In this document: in pieces, positions 1 to 6,900 of the stretch
How positions within the stretch are numbered: position 1 is the stretch's first letter
Layout: every line of letters starts with the position of its first letter
Source of the DNA: Rikenellaceae bacterium
Lineage (GTDB): Bacteria; Bacteroidota; Bacteroidia; Bacteroidales; UBA932
Assembly: GCA_900769145.1 (NCBI GenBank)
Contig: CAAGFN010000213.1
Span: 1 to 12,058 of the forward strand
Direction of reading: 5' to 3'
DNA: 12,058 nt
Notes under the pieces: generated by a model
What the model saw: only the letters and a program-made list of their open reading frames with translations
Told to the model about the DNA's origin: nothing
The model's database searches: none
Program-made: the position numbers and the translations under genes

Positions 1-29
1 TAATGATATTTATATGAGAGAACAATGGA

Positions 30-61
30 TTTGCGAATCTCGGAATTTTATTGTATATTTG
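30..61 (+). promoter_or_regulatory. Bacteroidota-type promoter of the first gene
   Basis: TTTG at 30-33 and a perfect TAnnTTTG box (TATATTTG) at 54-61 are separated by 20 bp, matching the -33/-7 consensus known for the Bacteroides primary sigma factor. Transcription would start near 67-69, giving a leader of about 15 nt before the ATG at 84. The motif and spacing are read directly; activity is inferred. Confidence 0.75.
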
Positions 62-83
62 ATAAAACTTAAATAAGAATATA

Positions 84-569
84 ATGAAGAAGGAGTCAAT
101 AAAGATAACGGAGTCTCAGTTAAAAAGTATAGTTAAGGAATCCGTCAAAAGAGTCCTTGAAGAAAGTGCTGCGATTGCACTTAATTACGCAGAGTATGAT
201 GAGCCGATGACATATAACCAAAAGATGTCATTAAATGAGATGGCTCAAATCAATGTCAATGAAATGGGTATTGACAAAAAAAGCAGCTTTAACTGCAATA
301 GTTATTATGTATATGTTAAAGGAGAAGGTGCATATAAAAAGTTTCCCCATTTCCACATCAAACATAAAGGAGAGGGGTGGGATATCAGGATGAACATGGA
401 TGGCACATTCAATACAATAAAAACCAAAAGTGACAAGAGGCAAAACGCCCAGGATTTTAGTGATATTGAAAAGATAGCAATGAAATGGGTAAATAAGCCA
501 AACTCTCTTGAACCAGATAAAACAAATGGAGAAGTTGCTAATTTAGAATGGATAAGAAATAATAGTTAA
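84..569 (+). CDS. Hypothetical protein with N-terminal 'KITESQLKxIVKESVKRVLEE' helix
   Basis: This 161-aa protein has no recognised function. Its first ~27 residues form a charged amphipathic helix of the 'ITESxLKxIVKESVKxVLxE' type. From memory, this module recurs at the N-terminus of otherwise unrelated small proteins in Bacteroidota and phage genomes, and its role is not known to me. Residues ~60-150 look like a compact mixed alpha/beta domain with aromatic-rich strands (SYYVYVKGEGAY, FPHFHIKHKGEGWDIRM). There is no signal peptide or membrane segment, so it is probably cytosolic. The gene stands alone, with a consensus promoter at 30-61 and a hairpin terminator right after the stop. Its base composition is clearly more AT-rich than the operon beginning at 914, which suggests separate acquisition. 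The ATG at 84 fits the promoter, and the reading frame looks genuinely coding. Confidence 0.8.
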   Translation: MKKESIKITESQLKSIVKESVKRVLEESAAIALNYAEYDEPMTYNQKMSLNEMAQINVNEMGIDKKSSFNCNSYYVYVKGEGAYKKFPHFHIKHKGEGWDIRMNMDGTFNTIKTKSDKRQNAQDFSDIEKIAMKWVNKPNSLEPDKTNGEVANLEWIRNNS

Positions 570-595
570 GCCGCAGAATCTTCTCTACGGCTTTT
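570..595 (+). terminator. Rho-independent terminator after the first gene
   Basis: GCCGCAGA (570-577) pairs with TCTACGGC (584-591) with one C-A mismatch across a 6-nt loop, and is followed by TTTT at 592-595. It begins at the base after the TAA stop (567-569). Confidence 0.7.
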
Positions 596-697
596 GTTAT
601 ACTCATTCATAACAGACAAAGGGATAATTCCGAAATTTTTCTGACAGGTTTCAGATTATGGCACAGTTTTTGTGTATTTCTCACGCAAAGCGAAAAA

Positions 698-843
698 GGA
701 CGTAACAGTCCGGCATCGCAAGAGATCTTTGCCAAATGGTCAGGTTATATCGTGCCTGACAGGTGATTCGAGCAGCGTCGCAGATTCCGGAGTCTTCGTC
801 GCGAAATCCATCACCGAGAGTAGCCCGCATCAGCGGGTGATGC
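698..843 (+). promoter_or_regulatory. Candidate structured leader with alternative hairpins upstream of the sigma-like gene
   Basis: The 344-bp gap between 569 and 914 holds no convincing gene. From 698 it contains a run of stem-loops: GGAC/GTCC (698-711), GTCAGG/CCTGAC (739-760), GGTGAT/ATCACC (762-767 with 810-815) and CCCGC/GCGGG (824-837). Two further pairings compete with these: GCATCA/TGATGC (827-832 with 838-843) excludes CCCGC/GCGGG, and CATCACC/GGTGATG (809-815 with 836-842) excludes both of the last two. Mutually exclusive stems are typical of attenuators and riboswitch-like leaders. No TAnnTTTG box occurs between 570 and 913, so the promoter is not obvious. An 81-codon GTG-started frame (672-917) crosses the region and overlaps the next ATG by 4 nt, but its composition is not protein-like. 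Function is inferred from pairing only. Confidence 0.4.
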
Positions 844-913
844 CAACCGAGTCCGAAATGACCACGGTGGAACATCACGAGAAAAGTATAACTTTTAAAA
901 TAAACTACGGTTT

Positions 914-1579
914 ATGAAAGACTTAAAAATTTCCGCTCAGGACGGGCAGACCATCATCAGCAACGCTACCTGCACAGTAGCAAAATTCTCCAAACACTAC
1001 ACCTCCAGCTCTGGCTTTGAACGCTTCTTCTCAAAGCAGGACATCGAGGATATCACCAGCAAAGCTATCTGCAAGGCGTGCTGTTCCTTCTCCTCATTTG
1101 ATCCTAAAAAGGGGACGCTCTCCACATGGGTGACCACGATTGCCAAGAACTGCGTCATCGACGCAGTCGATGACAAAATAAAGAGAATCCCCATCTCCTA
1201 TTCCCTCACCCTCGAGAACGGCGTGAACGGCGACGAGTTTGAACGTGATGAGGTGTGCTACCCCCAGAGCGGTTTTAACTCGGACATCACAGAACTCCAC
1301 AGAGACTGGGATGCCGATGCGGCCTGCGAGCGCAAGGAATTCGCAGAAGCGGTGGAAATGGCAATCTCGTCTCTTTCCGAAAGGGGCCAGAGAGTTGAGC
1401 GCATGAGCCTTGCAGGCTACGCTCCACGCGAGATTGCAGCAATGGAAGGCTGCACCCCGAATGCCATATCAGTCCTTCTGAACAAGAACCACAAGGAAAT
1501 GAGGGACCGCCTTGCCGATTTCGCCGAGGAAATGGGACTTGGAAAAAGTGGCAAAGGTAGGAAAGGAACGGACGAATAA
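914..1579 (+). CDS. Divergent sigma-70 family RNA polymerase sigma factor
   Basis: The 221-aa product has the layout of a small sigma-70 family protein, which would direct core RNA polymerase to specific promoters. Residues ~38-92 resemble region 2: an acidic helix (DIEDITSKAICKACCSF), the 'FDPKKGTLSTWVTTIAKN' turn-helix characteristic of sigma region 2, then 'IDAVDDKIKR'. Residues ~143-205 resemble region 4, with a helix-turn-helix around 'LAGYAPREIAAMEG' and 'NAISVLLNKNHKEMRDRL'. The linker (93-142) is acidic and the C-terminus is a short basic tail (KSGKGRKG). It is diverged enough that it could be a sigma-like regulator of another kind. It is first in a six-gene co-directional run and is preceded by the structured leader. 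The ATG at 914 is the first in frame. Being first in the operon suggests it controls that operon or its own expression, which is inference. Confidence 0.8.
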   Translation: MKDLKISAQDGQTIISNATCTVAKFSKHYTSSSGFERFFSKQDIEDITSKAICKACCSFSSFDPKKGTLSTWVTTIAKNCVIDAVDDKIKRIPISYSLTLENGVNGDEFERDEVCYPQSGFNSDITELHRDWDADAACERKEFAEAVEMAISSLSERGQRVERMSLAGYAPREIAAMEGCTPNAISVLLNKNHKEMRDRLADFAEEMGLGKSGKGRKGTDE

Positions 1580-1594
1580 TCGGTATTCATTGTC

Positions 1595-2017
1595 ATGAGA
1601 CTTGAATTACATATGAAACGTCCGGTTGTCTTCCCGGACCTTGACCCCGAAACAGTCCTTTCCTCAAGAAGGGCGAAGACAGTCACAGAAGCCTGGCAAG
1701 CCTATGGTGAAGCCCTTCTGGAAGGAAATGAGCATTGCATGGAAATGAGCGAGTCCGCCGAGGAGATTCTGGCATACCTTGACAGGCAGTCTTCAGGGTT
1801 GGCAGTGGAGAAGATAGGGAGTGGGAAATACCGCCTTACAGACGGAACCGCAAGCATCATCCTCTCGGAGCAGACCGATGGAACCATCTCGCTTGTGTTC
1901 CGCGAGGGTGCCGAAGGCACTGACGTGACCGACTTCGGACCGGCAGATGTCGCTCTGTTCATCAAGGCCCTGTTCTCATCATACAGGAAGGTGGTGTCGG
2001 GACGGTTCAACAATTGA
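1595..2017 (+). CDS. Hypothetical 140-aa protein, second gene of the operon
   Basis: No family is recognised. The protein is acidic and soluble, with no signal peptide or membrane segment. Residues ~30-67 are helical (TVTEAWQAYGEALLEGNEHC, then an acidic helix). Residues ~70-115 form beta strands ('GKYRLTDGTASIILSEQTDG', 'SLVFREG'), and residues ~119-136 form a final helix (ADVALFIKALFSSYRKVV). It starts 15 nt after the sigma-like gene's stop, and its TGA overlaps a TTG of the following frame, so it is almost certainly co-transcribed. An alternative start at 1613 would remove six residues. Having a short strand region followed by a helix is loosely reminiscent of the C-terminal half of the 187-aa protein at the operon end, but I cannot show homology by eye. 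It may be a partner of the neighbouring LRR or ATPase proteins (inference). Confidence 0.75.
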   Translation: MRLELHMKRPVVFPDLDPETVLSSRRAKTVTEAWQAYGEALLEGNEHCMEMSESAEEILAYLDRQSSGLAVEKIGSGKYRLTDGTASIILSEQTDGTISLVFREGAEGTDVTDFGPADVALFIKALFSSYRKVVSGRFNN

Positions 2018-2070
2018 CGTTCACCCAGCAGTCATCTGCTACTGCGTTATTTCAAGAAATACATAAGCAA

Positions 2071-3513
2071 ATGACAGACATATCTACTCTTCCCAATCCC
2101 ACGCCCACTTTCTGGGACAACGTCCTTGAAGGCCTGCGCAAAGGTATCCGTTTATCCGGCAATCCCGATGACAAAGACTCGGACATGGTGAGCCTTGCAT
2201 TCGGTATCAATGCAGCATGGATAGACCTCATGTTGGACAAATACCACAGCCTTTACCGATTCGATTCCATCGATACATTTGTTGATGCGGTGCAAGGAGA
2301 AAGCGGAATTTCCATACGGTCGTATGACCATTTTTCGTGCATTGTCACTACAAGCAACATCGAGTGGATGGTTGAGAAGCTGGTGTCAGTCAACGGCAGC
2401 CTGCCTGACCTTCTGGAAATATCCATTTCCCCTCACCCGTCTTCATTTCGACACCCATTATACAAGCCTCATTACGAGAGCGTGCGTGAGGCACCTCAAA
2501 TAATGCTTGAGATTGATGCCCTTGTCCCTGCAATGAAAGAGTTGATTGCCCGGGAGCGTATTGAGTATTTAAAGGAGATGATGTCATGCTGCATCCGGAT
2601 GACAACACAGGAGGCCCTTGGCAAGCCATTTGGCAAACGGCGCAAAGTCTCCGTGGGGCCTTGTACCTATCTTCTTGACGATGCCAACCAGACAGCATGG
2701 ATAAGTGACGGGACCACCTCCGGAGATAAGGTCTTCACTCTCCCGGAATCTGTCACTGTAGAGGGGACTGACTACGCTGTCACCGGCGTTGATATAGGAG
2801 CATTCCCGGACTGCGGGGATATTGGGACGCTCATCATCCCCGACTGTTACACATTCATTGACGAGGACTGTTTCCGGGATTGCGTGAATCTCAGGAAGGT
2901 AGTCATAGGGAAAGGAGTGGAAAACTACTTCAAGTGGTCGTTCACGGGATGTCCGCTGGAGGAAGTTGTCATCGACCCAGGCAATCCCTATATAAAGGTT
3001 GCTGAAAGTGGTGACCAGGTGCTCTCGGCGGATGGCACAAGGCTTCTGTACGCCTTCCTGGACAAGGAGGAACTGACCGTTCCAGAAGGCGTCAAGGTCA
3101 TAGAGGAGTGCGCAATATCATGCAATAGCAAGCTGAAGATTCTGAACCTCCCGACTACCCTTGAAAGGATAGAAGGCTCCGGGATCTTCAAGAACAGCAA
3201 CCTGCGAAAACTCATCATTCCGGAAGGAGTAAACTACATGGGGCCAGATGCCGTGGAAGGGTGCAGTTCACTCTGCGAAATGGATCTTCCATCCACATTG
3301 AGGATAATACCGTCCGGATTTTTCAGCGGCTGCGGCAACCTGCAACGCATAGTGCTCCGCTCCCGTGTCCCAGTCATAAGAGAGGACATGTGTGATCATG
3401 AGGATTTCGGGCTTACGGACAACTGCATTATTGCTGTGCCTGCACAGCTGCTTGACGCATACCGCAAGCACCCCATATGGTCGAATTACAGCAACATTGT
3501 CCCTATCCGGTGA
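2071..3513 (+). CDS. Cytosolic BspA-type leucine-rich-repeat (LRR_5) protein
   Basis: From the ATG at 2071 the product is 480 aa; a TTG at 2014 overlapping the previous stop would add 19 residues. ATG is preferred because TTG starts are uncommon in this group. The first ~200 residues are a helical domain of unknown function. From residue ~220 onward there are degenerate LRR_5 repeats: 'FTLPESVTVEGTDYAVTGVDIGAF', 'LIIPDCYTFIDEDCFRDCVNLRKVVIGKGV', 'LTVPEGVKVIEECA', 'LIIPEGVNYMGPDAVEGCSSLCEMDLP'. It ends in the family's usual cap, 'VPAQLLDAYRKHPIWSNYSNIVPI'. BspA-like proteins bind proteins or surfaces and are often exported, but this one has no signal peptide, so it probably acts in the cytosol as an interaction scaffold or sensor. 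It sits in the operon with the AAA+ ATPase. Family assignment is strong; the partner is unknown. Confidence 0.85.
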   Translation: MTDISTLPNPTPTFWDNVLEGLRKGIRLSGNPDDKDSDMVSLAFGINAAWIDLMLDKYHSLYRFDSIDTFVDAVQGESGISIRSYDHFSCIVTTSNIEWMVEKLVSVNGSLPDLLEISISPHPSSFRHPLYKPHYESVREAPQIMLEIDALVPAMKELIARERIEYLKEMMSCCIRMTTQEALGKPFGKRRKVSVGPCTYLLDDANQTAWISDGTTSGDKVFTLPESVTVEGTDYAVTGVDIGAFPDCGDIGTLIIPDCYTFIDEDCFRDCVNLRKVVIGKGVENYFKWSFTGCPLEEVVIDPGNPYIKVAESGDQVLSADGTRLLYAFLDKEELTVPEGVKVIEECAISCNSKLKILNLPTTLERIEGSGIFKNSNLRKLIIPEGVNYMGPDAVEGCSSLCEMDLPSTLRIIPSGFFSGCGNLQRIVLRSRVPVIREDMCDHEDFGLTDNCIIAVPAQLLDAYRKHPIWSNYSNIVPIR

Positions 3514-3563
3514 AAGAAAACCATGAAACTTTGTTATTCCTTGACAGATACAATTGTGTAATT

Positions 3564-4469
3564 ATGAAAACTGTGTTTGACTTATGGATGCTGGTGGAGT
3601 TTGGCCGCAAGGGACGTCCGCACTACCCTAAATACAAGGTAAGAAACTGGAAACTTGGCACCTTCTCAACCTTTGAGAATGCAGAGAAGGCGATTGGGAC
3701 CTATCTCATAGACAAAAGAGCCGGGGATCCTCACAGCTTCCGAATCATGGAAGTAAACCTGGATGACCTCACCGTCGGCAAGGACAGCCTCACGGAATAC
3801 CTCTACGACTCCAAAGGAGTCCGCATTGACGAGCGCCTTTACCCTAACATCACTTTCAATGACAATAACATCTACCCCGGGCGCACCAAAGAACAGTGCA
3901 GGTTCAGGAAAGGTGATATCGTGGAAGTGCTGCGTGGCGGGGAAATCAGCCTGGCCGTCATCATCGGGCTTCCGCCAAGCCGAGAGGAGGCCCAAAGGAT
4001 CAATGCCAACGGGAGTTATTGTCTCGATGACAGTTCCGATTGCTATACGGTCCTGTCCGAGGATGACCCGATGTGGGAAGAACATTGCCCGACGCTCGCC
4101 TTGTTCAAACCACAGTTCAAGATCCATCCGGCTGTCGAGCAAAGACTCCGCAAGGTTTATAAAAACTTCATTTCCTGGCCAGCCAGACAGAGCGTGATGA
4201 ACACCACCGCCTGTCATGACCTCACAGAGGCATGTAAGAGACTGGGCTGGGACGTGGCTTTCAATGAGCCACAGGTTGGCTTCAGCACATATTTCCATCT
4301 GATCTTGCACAAGAATGGAACGGGAGTCCAGCACATCTATACCTCCCAGGAAAAAGTCTATTGGCACATTGACAGGGTAATAGCCACCTTGAGCCGGCTT
4401 GCCGGCAGGCCTGTTGACAAACGAGGATACCGGTGTTCCAGAGAATGTAACGGGAGTATCTGGTTTTAA
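3564..4469 (+). CDS. Hypothetical 301-aa protein with a possible SH3-like segment
   Basis: No family is recognised. The frame is open from 3477, but the ATG at 3564 (MKTVFDLWMLVEFGRKGR) is preferred: it lies 50 bp after the LRR gene stop, and upstream in-frame residues look non-native. Residues ~1-60 are basic and aromatic (PHYPKYKVRNWKLGTFSTF), then helical. Residues ~112-130 (FRKGDIVEVLRGGEISLAVI) resemble an SH3/KOW-like barrel start, with acidic strands following. Residues ~185-300 contain a helical, Trp/Arg-rich part ending in a basic region. No signal peptide or membrane segment is seen. A long minus-strand frame (4481-3666) lies opposite it and is judged a shadow. Its position between the LRR and ATPase genes suggests a shared complex or pathway (inference). 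A TACAATTG box at 3551-3558 is near-consensus, but no well-spaced -33 element goes with it. Confidence 0.75.
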   Translation: MKTVFDLWMLVEFGRKGRPHYPKYKVRNWKLGTFSTFENAEKAIGTYLIDKRAGDPHSFRIMEVNLDDLTVGKDSLTEYLYDSKGVRIDERLYPNITFNDNNIYPGRTKEQCRFRKGDIVEVLRGGEISLAVIIGLPPSREEAQRINANGSYCLDDSSDCYTVLSEDDPMWEEHCPTLALFKPQFKIHPAVEQRLRKVYKNFISWPARQSVMNTTACHDLTEACKRLGWDVAFNEPQVGFSTYFHLILHKNGTGVQHIYTSQEKVYWHIDRVIATLSRLAGRPVDKRGYRCSRECNGSIWF

Positions 4470-4472
4470 GAA

Positions 4473-4526
4473 AATTCTCATCTAATGTTACAGAATTCTC
4501 CGCCGGGAAGAAAGAAAAAGAGAATT
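4473..4526 (+). repeat. Repeated AATTCTC with an inverted copy ahead of the ATPase gene
   Basis: AATTCTC occurs at 4473-4479 and 4494-4500 (21-bp period), and its complement GAGAATT lies at 4520-4526. Either copy could pair with the inverted one, or the pair could be an operator two helical turns apart. This is the 91-bp gap between the 301-aa and ATPase genes. A purine-rich stretch at 4506-4522 lies between them. Function is unproven. Confidence 0.35.
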
Positions 4527-4560
4527 GCTGAGTAATAATTATCAGAAACCAGTTTTGTTT

Positions 4561-6261
4561 ATGATAAGGAAACCACGTACAGAAAAGAACTTCGCTGCGG
4601 ACAAGGAGTCCGCAGGCACATCGGCAGCATGTCTCAACCGCATTTTCAAGAAGGTGGAGATTGACGGCCTGAGCGAGGAGGCCTCAAATGAACTTGCAGA
4701 CGATATCCGTGCCATCTCAGACAAATTCGGCATCTGCCCCAAGGCTTCGGTGCTTCTGGGTGCCATAATGGATAAGACCAACTCATCCGCCAGCTGCGAC
4801 GAGGAGGACCTCGCCAACTATATCGGATGCACGAACATCGAGTTCTTCGGCTTCATTGACGCCCTTCGTGAGATGGAGGACAAAGACATTGTCATCAAGA
4901 CCAACGGGCGACGCTCGAGCTTCGTGGCAACTCCGGAGGCGATAAAGGCCGTGGCGAAGGACACCGATTTCGTGCCGACAAAGACCAGCGGCCTAACTAC
5001 AGAAGAGCTGTTCACTCGTTTCAGGAAGAGCATGGTGGATTACCGCAACAACAACATTGACTGTGACCGTCTCCTTGAGTCCATCGTCCGCCTCGTGAAG
5101 CGGAACGACCACCTCCTCTTCTGCCGCAAGATGATCAGTTCCCCCCTCTTCTCGGAGACCTGCACGGATACCGAGCGGAGAATGTTCTTCTATTTGTGCC
5201 ACCGCTATGTCACCCATGGAGACCAGTCCGTTTCTGTGGACATCCTGTTGAACTTCACTGAGTTCATGGAAGATGACCAAAGGCTGAAACGCCACTTTGC
5301 CAATGGCACTACCGGCCTGCAGAATGAAGGTCTCGTCACCTTCGGCAATGATGACGGGTTCATTGACACAGACAAGATATCCCTTGCGGACAATGTCAAG
5401 AAAGAATGGTTCGACGAGATAGAGCTTGCACCCGAGGAGAAGGTAGCCCACAAGAACCTCATCAGCTGCGAGAGCATCAAGGAGCAGAAACTCTTCTACA
5501 ACCCTGCCGAGCAGGAGCAGATCGAGAGGCTTGCAGACCTGCTGGAGGACGGCAACTTCCGCAATGTGCAGGCAAGGCTCGAGTCCGAGGGTATGCCCAA
5601 GGGATTCAGCTGCGTGTTCCACGGTTGCCCCGGCTCCGGCAAGACGGCTTCGCTGAAGGCCCTTGCCAAGCGCAGCGGAAGGGATATCTTCTGGGTCGAC
5701 CTCGCTTCCATCAAGAGCAAGTGGGTCGGAGAGAGCGAGCAGAACATGAAGAAGCTCTTCGACGACTACCGCAAGCTGGTGCGCACCAGCGACAAGGCGC
5801 CAATCCTCGCCGTCAACGAAGCGGATGCCATCTTTACCAGACGCATCACTGATATAGAGCATAGCACGGACAACATGTACAACGCGATGACCGACATTGT
5901 CCTGAATGAGCTTGAGAACCTTGACGGTATTCTCATTGCCACGACCAACCTGGTTGGCAACATGATGGACAAGAAAGACAATGCAATGGAGCGCCGGTTC
6001 CTCTTCAAGGTCGAGTTCAAGACCCCTGGCGAAGATGTGCGGGCCAAGATATGGAAGTCCAAGATCAAGGACCTCCCGGACGAAGACGCAGCTTCACTCG
6101 CCTCCAGGTACAAGTTCTCCGGCGGCAACATCGAGAACATTGCGCGCAAGGCCACGGTGGACTATGTCCTCTCCGGCAACCGTCCCGGCCTGGAGACCCT
6201 GACCAAGTACTGCGAGGAGGAGTCCATCTCAAGGAAGGAGAACCGTCACATAGGATTTTGA
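4561..6261 (+). CDS. AAA+ ATPase with N-terminal winged-helix-like domain
   Basis: This 566-aa protein is probably an ATP-driven remodeller of protein or nucleic-acid complexes. Residues ~57-135 look like a winged-helix-type segment (PKASVLLGAIMDK, EEDLANYIGCTNIEFFGFID, then 'VIKTNGRRSSFVATPEAIKAV'), followed by a helical middle domain. The AAA+ module is near-complete: Walker A GCPGSGKT at 355-362, 'SKWVGESEQNMKKLFDDYR' typical of FtsH/SpoVK-like AAA proteins, Walker B 'ILAVNEADAIF' with catalytic Glu420, sensor-1 Asn463 (ATTN), paired arginines 478-479 (AMERRF) as the arginine finger, and the lid motif 'GGNIENIAR' from ~521. The usual Walker B Asp is Asn419. From memory, NEAD variants exist in a Bacteroidota-enriched subfamily, so activity is likely retained. 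An upstream TTG at 4525 is possible, but ATG is preferred. The next gene begins 1 nt after its stop. Confidence 0.9.
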   Translation: MIRKPRTEKNFAADKESAGTSAACLNRIFKKVEIDGLSEEASNELADDIRAISDKFGICPKASVLLGAIMDKTNSSASCDEEDLANYIGCTNIEFFGFIDALREMEDKDIVIKTNGRRSSFVATPEAIKAVAKDTDFVPTKTSGLTTEELFTRFRKSMVDYRNNNIDCDRLLESIVRLVKRNDHLLFCRKMISSPLFSETCTDTERRMFFYLCHRYVTHGDQSVSVDILLNFTEFMEDDQRLKRHFANGTTGLQNEGLVTFGNDDGFIDTDKISLADNVKKEWFDEIELAPEEKVAHKNLISCESIKEQKLFYNPAEQEQIERLADLLEDGNFRNVQARLESEGMPKGFSCVFHGCPGSGKTASLKALAKRSGRDIFWVDLASIKSKWVGESEQNMKKLFDDYRKLVRTSDKAPILAVNEADAIFTRRITDIEHSTDNMYNAMTDIVLNELENLDGILIATTNLVGNMMDKKDNAMERRFLFKVEFKTPGEDVRAKIWKSKIKDLPDEDAASLASRYKFSGGNIENIARKATVDYVLSGNRPGLETLTKYCEEESISRKENRHIGF

Positions 6262-6262
6262 T

Positions 6263-6826
6263 ATGGGGCTGTTCGGAAATAGATTTCCCTTGAGTGACGA
6301 GGAGCTGATCAAGCTCTGTCTGGAGCCTGTCCGCCTGCGCCTGGCTGAAATCCGTGACCCGTCCGACACAGTCGACTTTTTTGAGATGGTGGAGATTGCA
6401 CGTGCGGAGTTCATCAAGCAGTACTGCAAGCTGCGCCAATTCCGCATTGACAATCTCCTGAAGGCGAAGGGTACGAAGGAGAAAGAGACAATCTACGCCC
6501 GTATCGGTCCCGCTCTGGAGAAGCAGGTGCGGGAACTTGCGCTCCGGAAGGCGAAGAGCCTCAAGAGGGGTCTGGTTAACAAGGTCACGGCTGAGACGCT
6601 CATCCGCATGGAGGCCGAAAGCCTTGGCCTTGACTGCTGCCTCATCGAGTGCCAGAGATACAGGGCCAAGGTTTTCTTCCATACCGGATACGGTTACACC
6701 GTCAACCTGGTCATCAACTACAGGGACATCAGGGCAGGACTGCTGCCCGAGATGATGGGTGCCCTCGCCGCCCTAGTGGAGGCCGGGGCCAGGGTGCCAT
6801 GCGAGTTCTCCTGCTGGAAGGGATGA
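6263..6826 (+). CDS. Hypothetical 187-aa partner protein coupled to the AAA+ ATPase
   Basis: No family is recognised. The ATG lies one base after the ATPase TGA (TGATATG arrangement), so translation is very likely coupled and the two products probably act together in a fixed ratio, for example as adaptor and ATPase (inference). The N-terminal ~110 residues are strongly helical and basic (IARAEFIKQYCKLRQFRIDN, ALEKQVRELALRKAKSLKRG). The C-terminal ~70 residues form strands and a helix (LDCCLIECQRYRAKVFFHTG, YTVNLVINYRDIRAG, LPEMMGALAALVEAGARV). There is no signal peptide or membrane segment. It is the last gene of the operon and is followed by a strong inverted repeat at 6843-6881. A long antisense frame across its N-terminal half (6682-6065) is a shadow. 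Confidence 0.8.
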   Translation: MGLFGNRFPLSDEELIKLCLEPVRLRLAEIRDPSDTVDFFEMVEIARAEFIKQYCKLRQFRIDNLLKAKGTKEKETIYARIGPALEKQVRELALRKAKSLKRGLVNKVTAETLIRMEAESLGLDCCLIECQRYRAKVFFHTGYGYTVNLVINYRDIRAGLLPEMMGALAALVEAGARVPCEFSCWKG

Positions 6827-6868
6827 GGAATCATACATCAAACGAAGCACGGATGATGCCATGCGAGT
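6795..6868. repeat. 12-bp direct repeat linking a gene 3' end and the terminator loop
   Basis: TGCCATGCGAGT occurs at 6795-6806, where it encodes V-P-C-E in the 187-aa protein, and again at 6857-6868, making up the loop of the terminator hairpin and the first base of its right arm. The copies are 62 bp apart. Confidence 0.6.
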
Positions 6869-6881
6869 CATCCGTGCTTCG
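6843..6881. terminator. Bidirectional terminator-like inverted repeat between convergent genes
   Basis: CGAAGCACGGATGA (6843-6856) and TCATCCGTGCTTCG (6868-6881) are perfect 14-bp complements around an 11-nt loop. The site lies in the 74-bp gap between the end of the plus-strand operon (6826) and the end of the minus-strand sigma-like gene (6901). There is no clear T-run on either side, so it is a very stable hairpin that could stop or protect transcripts in both directions. Confidence 0.7.
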
Positions 6882-6900
6882 AATATATGCGGATTACACC

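Noticed and set aside
672..917. 81-codon plus-strand frame overlapping the sigma-like gene start by 4 nt
   Set aside because: GTG start with no recognisable ribosome site, and a residue pattern unlike a folded protein; the region is better explained by hairpins. If the frame proves conserved at protein level this should be revisited.
3529..3558. Internal promoter TTTG ... TACAATTG before the 301-aa gene
   Set aside because: The spacing is about 15 bp rather than ~20 and the -7 box has one mismatch, so it is not reported as a promoter.
3666..4481. 271-aa minus-strand frame opposite the 301-aa gene
   Set aside because: The plus strand continues a co-directional operon and its product has normal protein-like composition, while the minus frame is a compositional shadow.
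4993..5862. 289-aa minus-strand frame inside the AAA+ gene
   Set aside because: It lies opposite a clear AAA+ ATPase with all motifs; it is a shadow of biased codon use.
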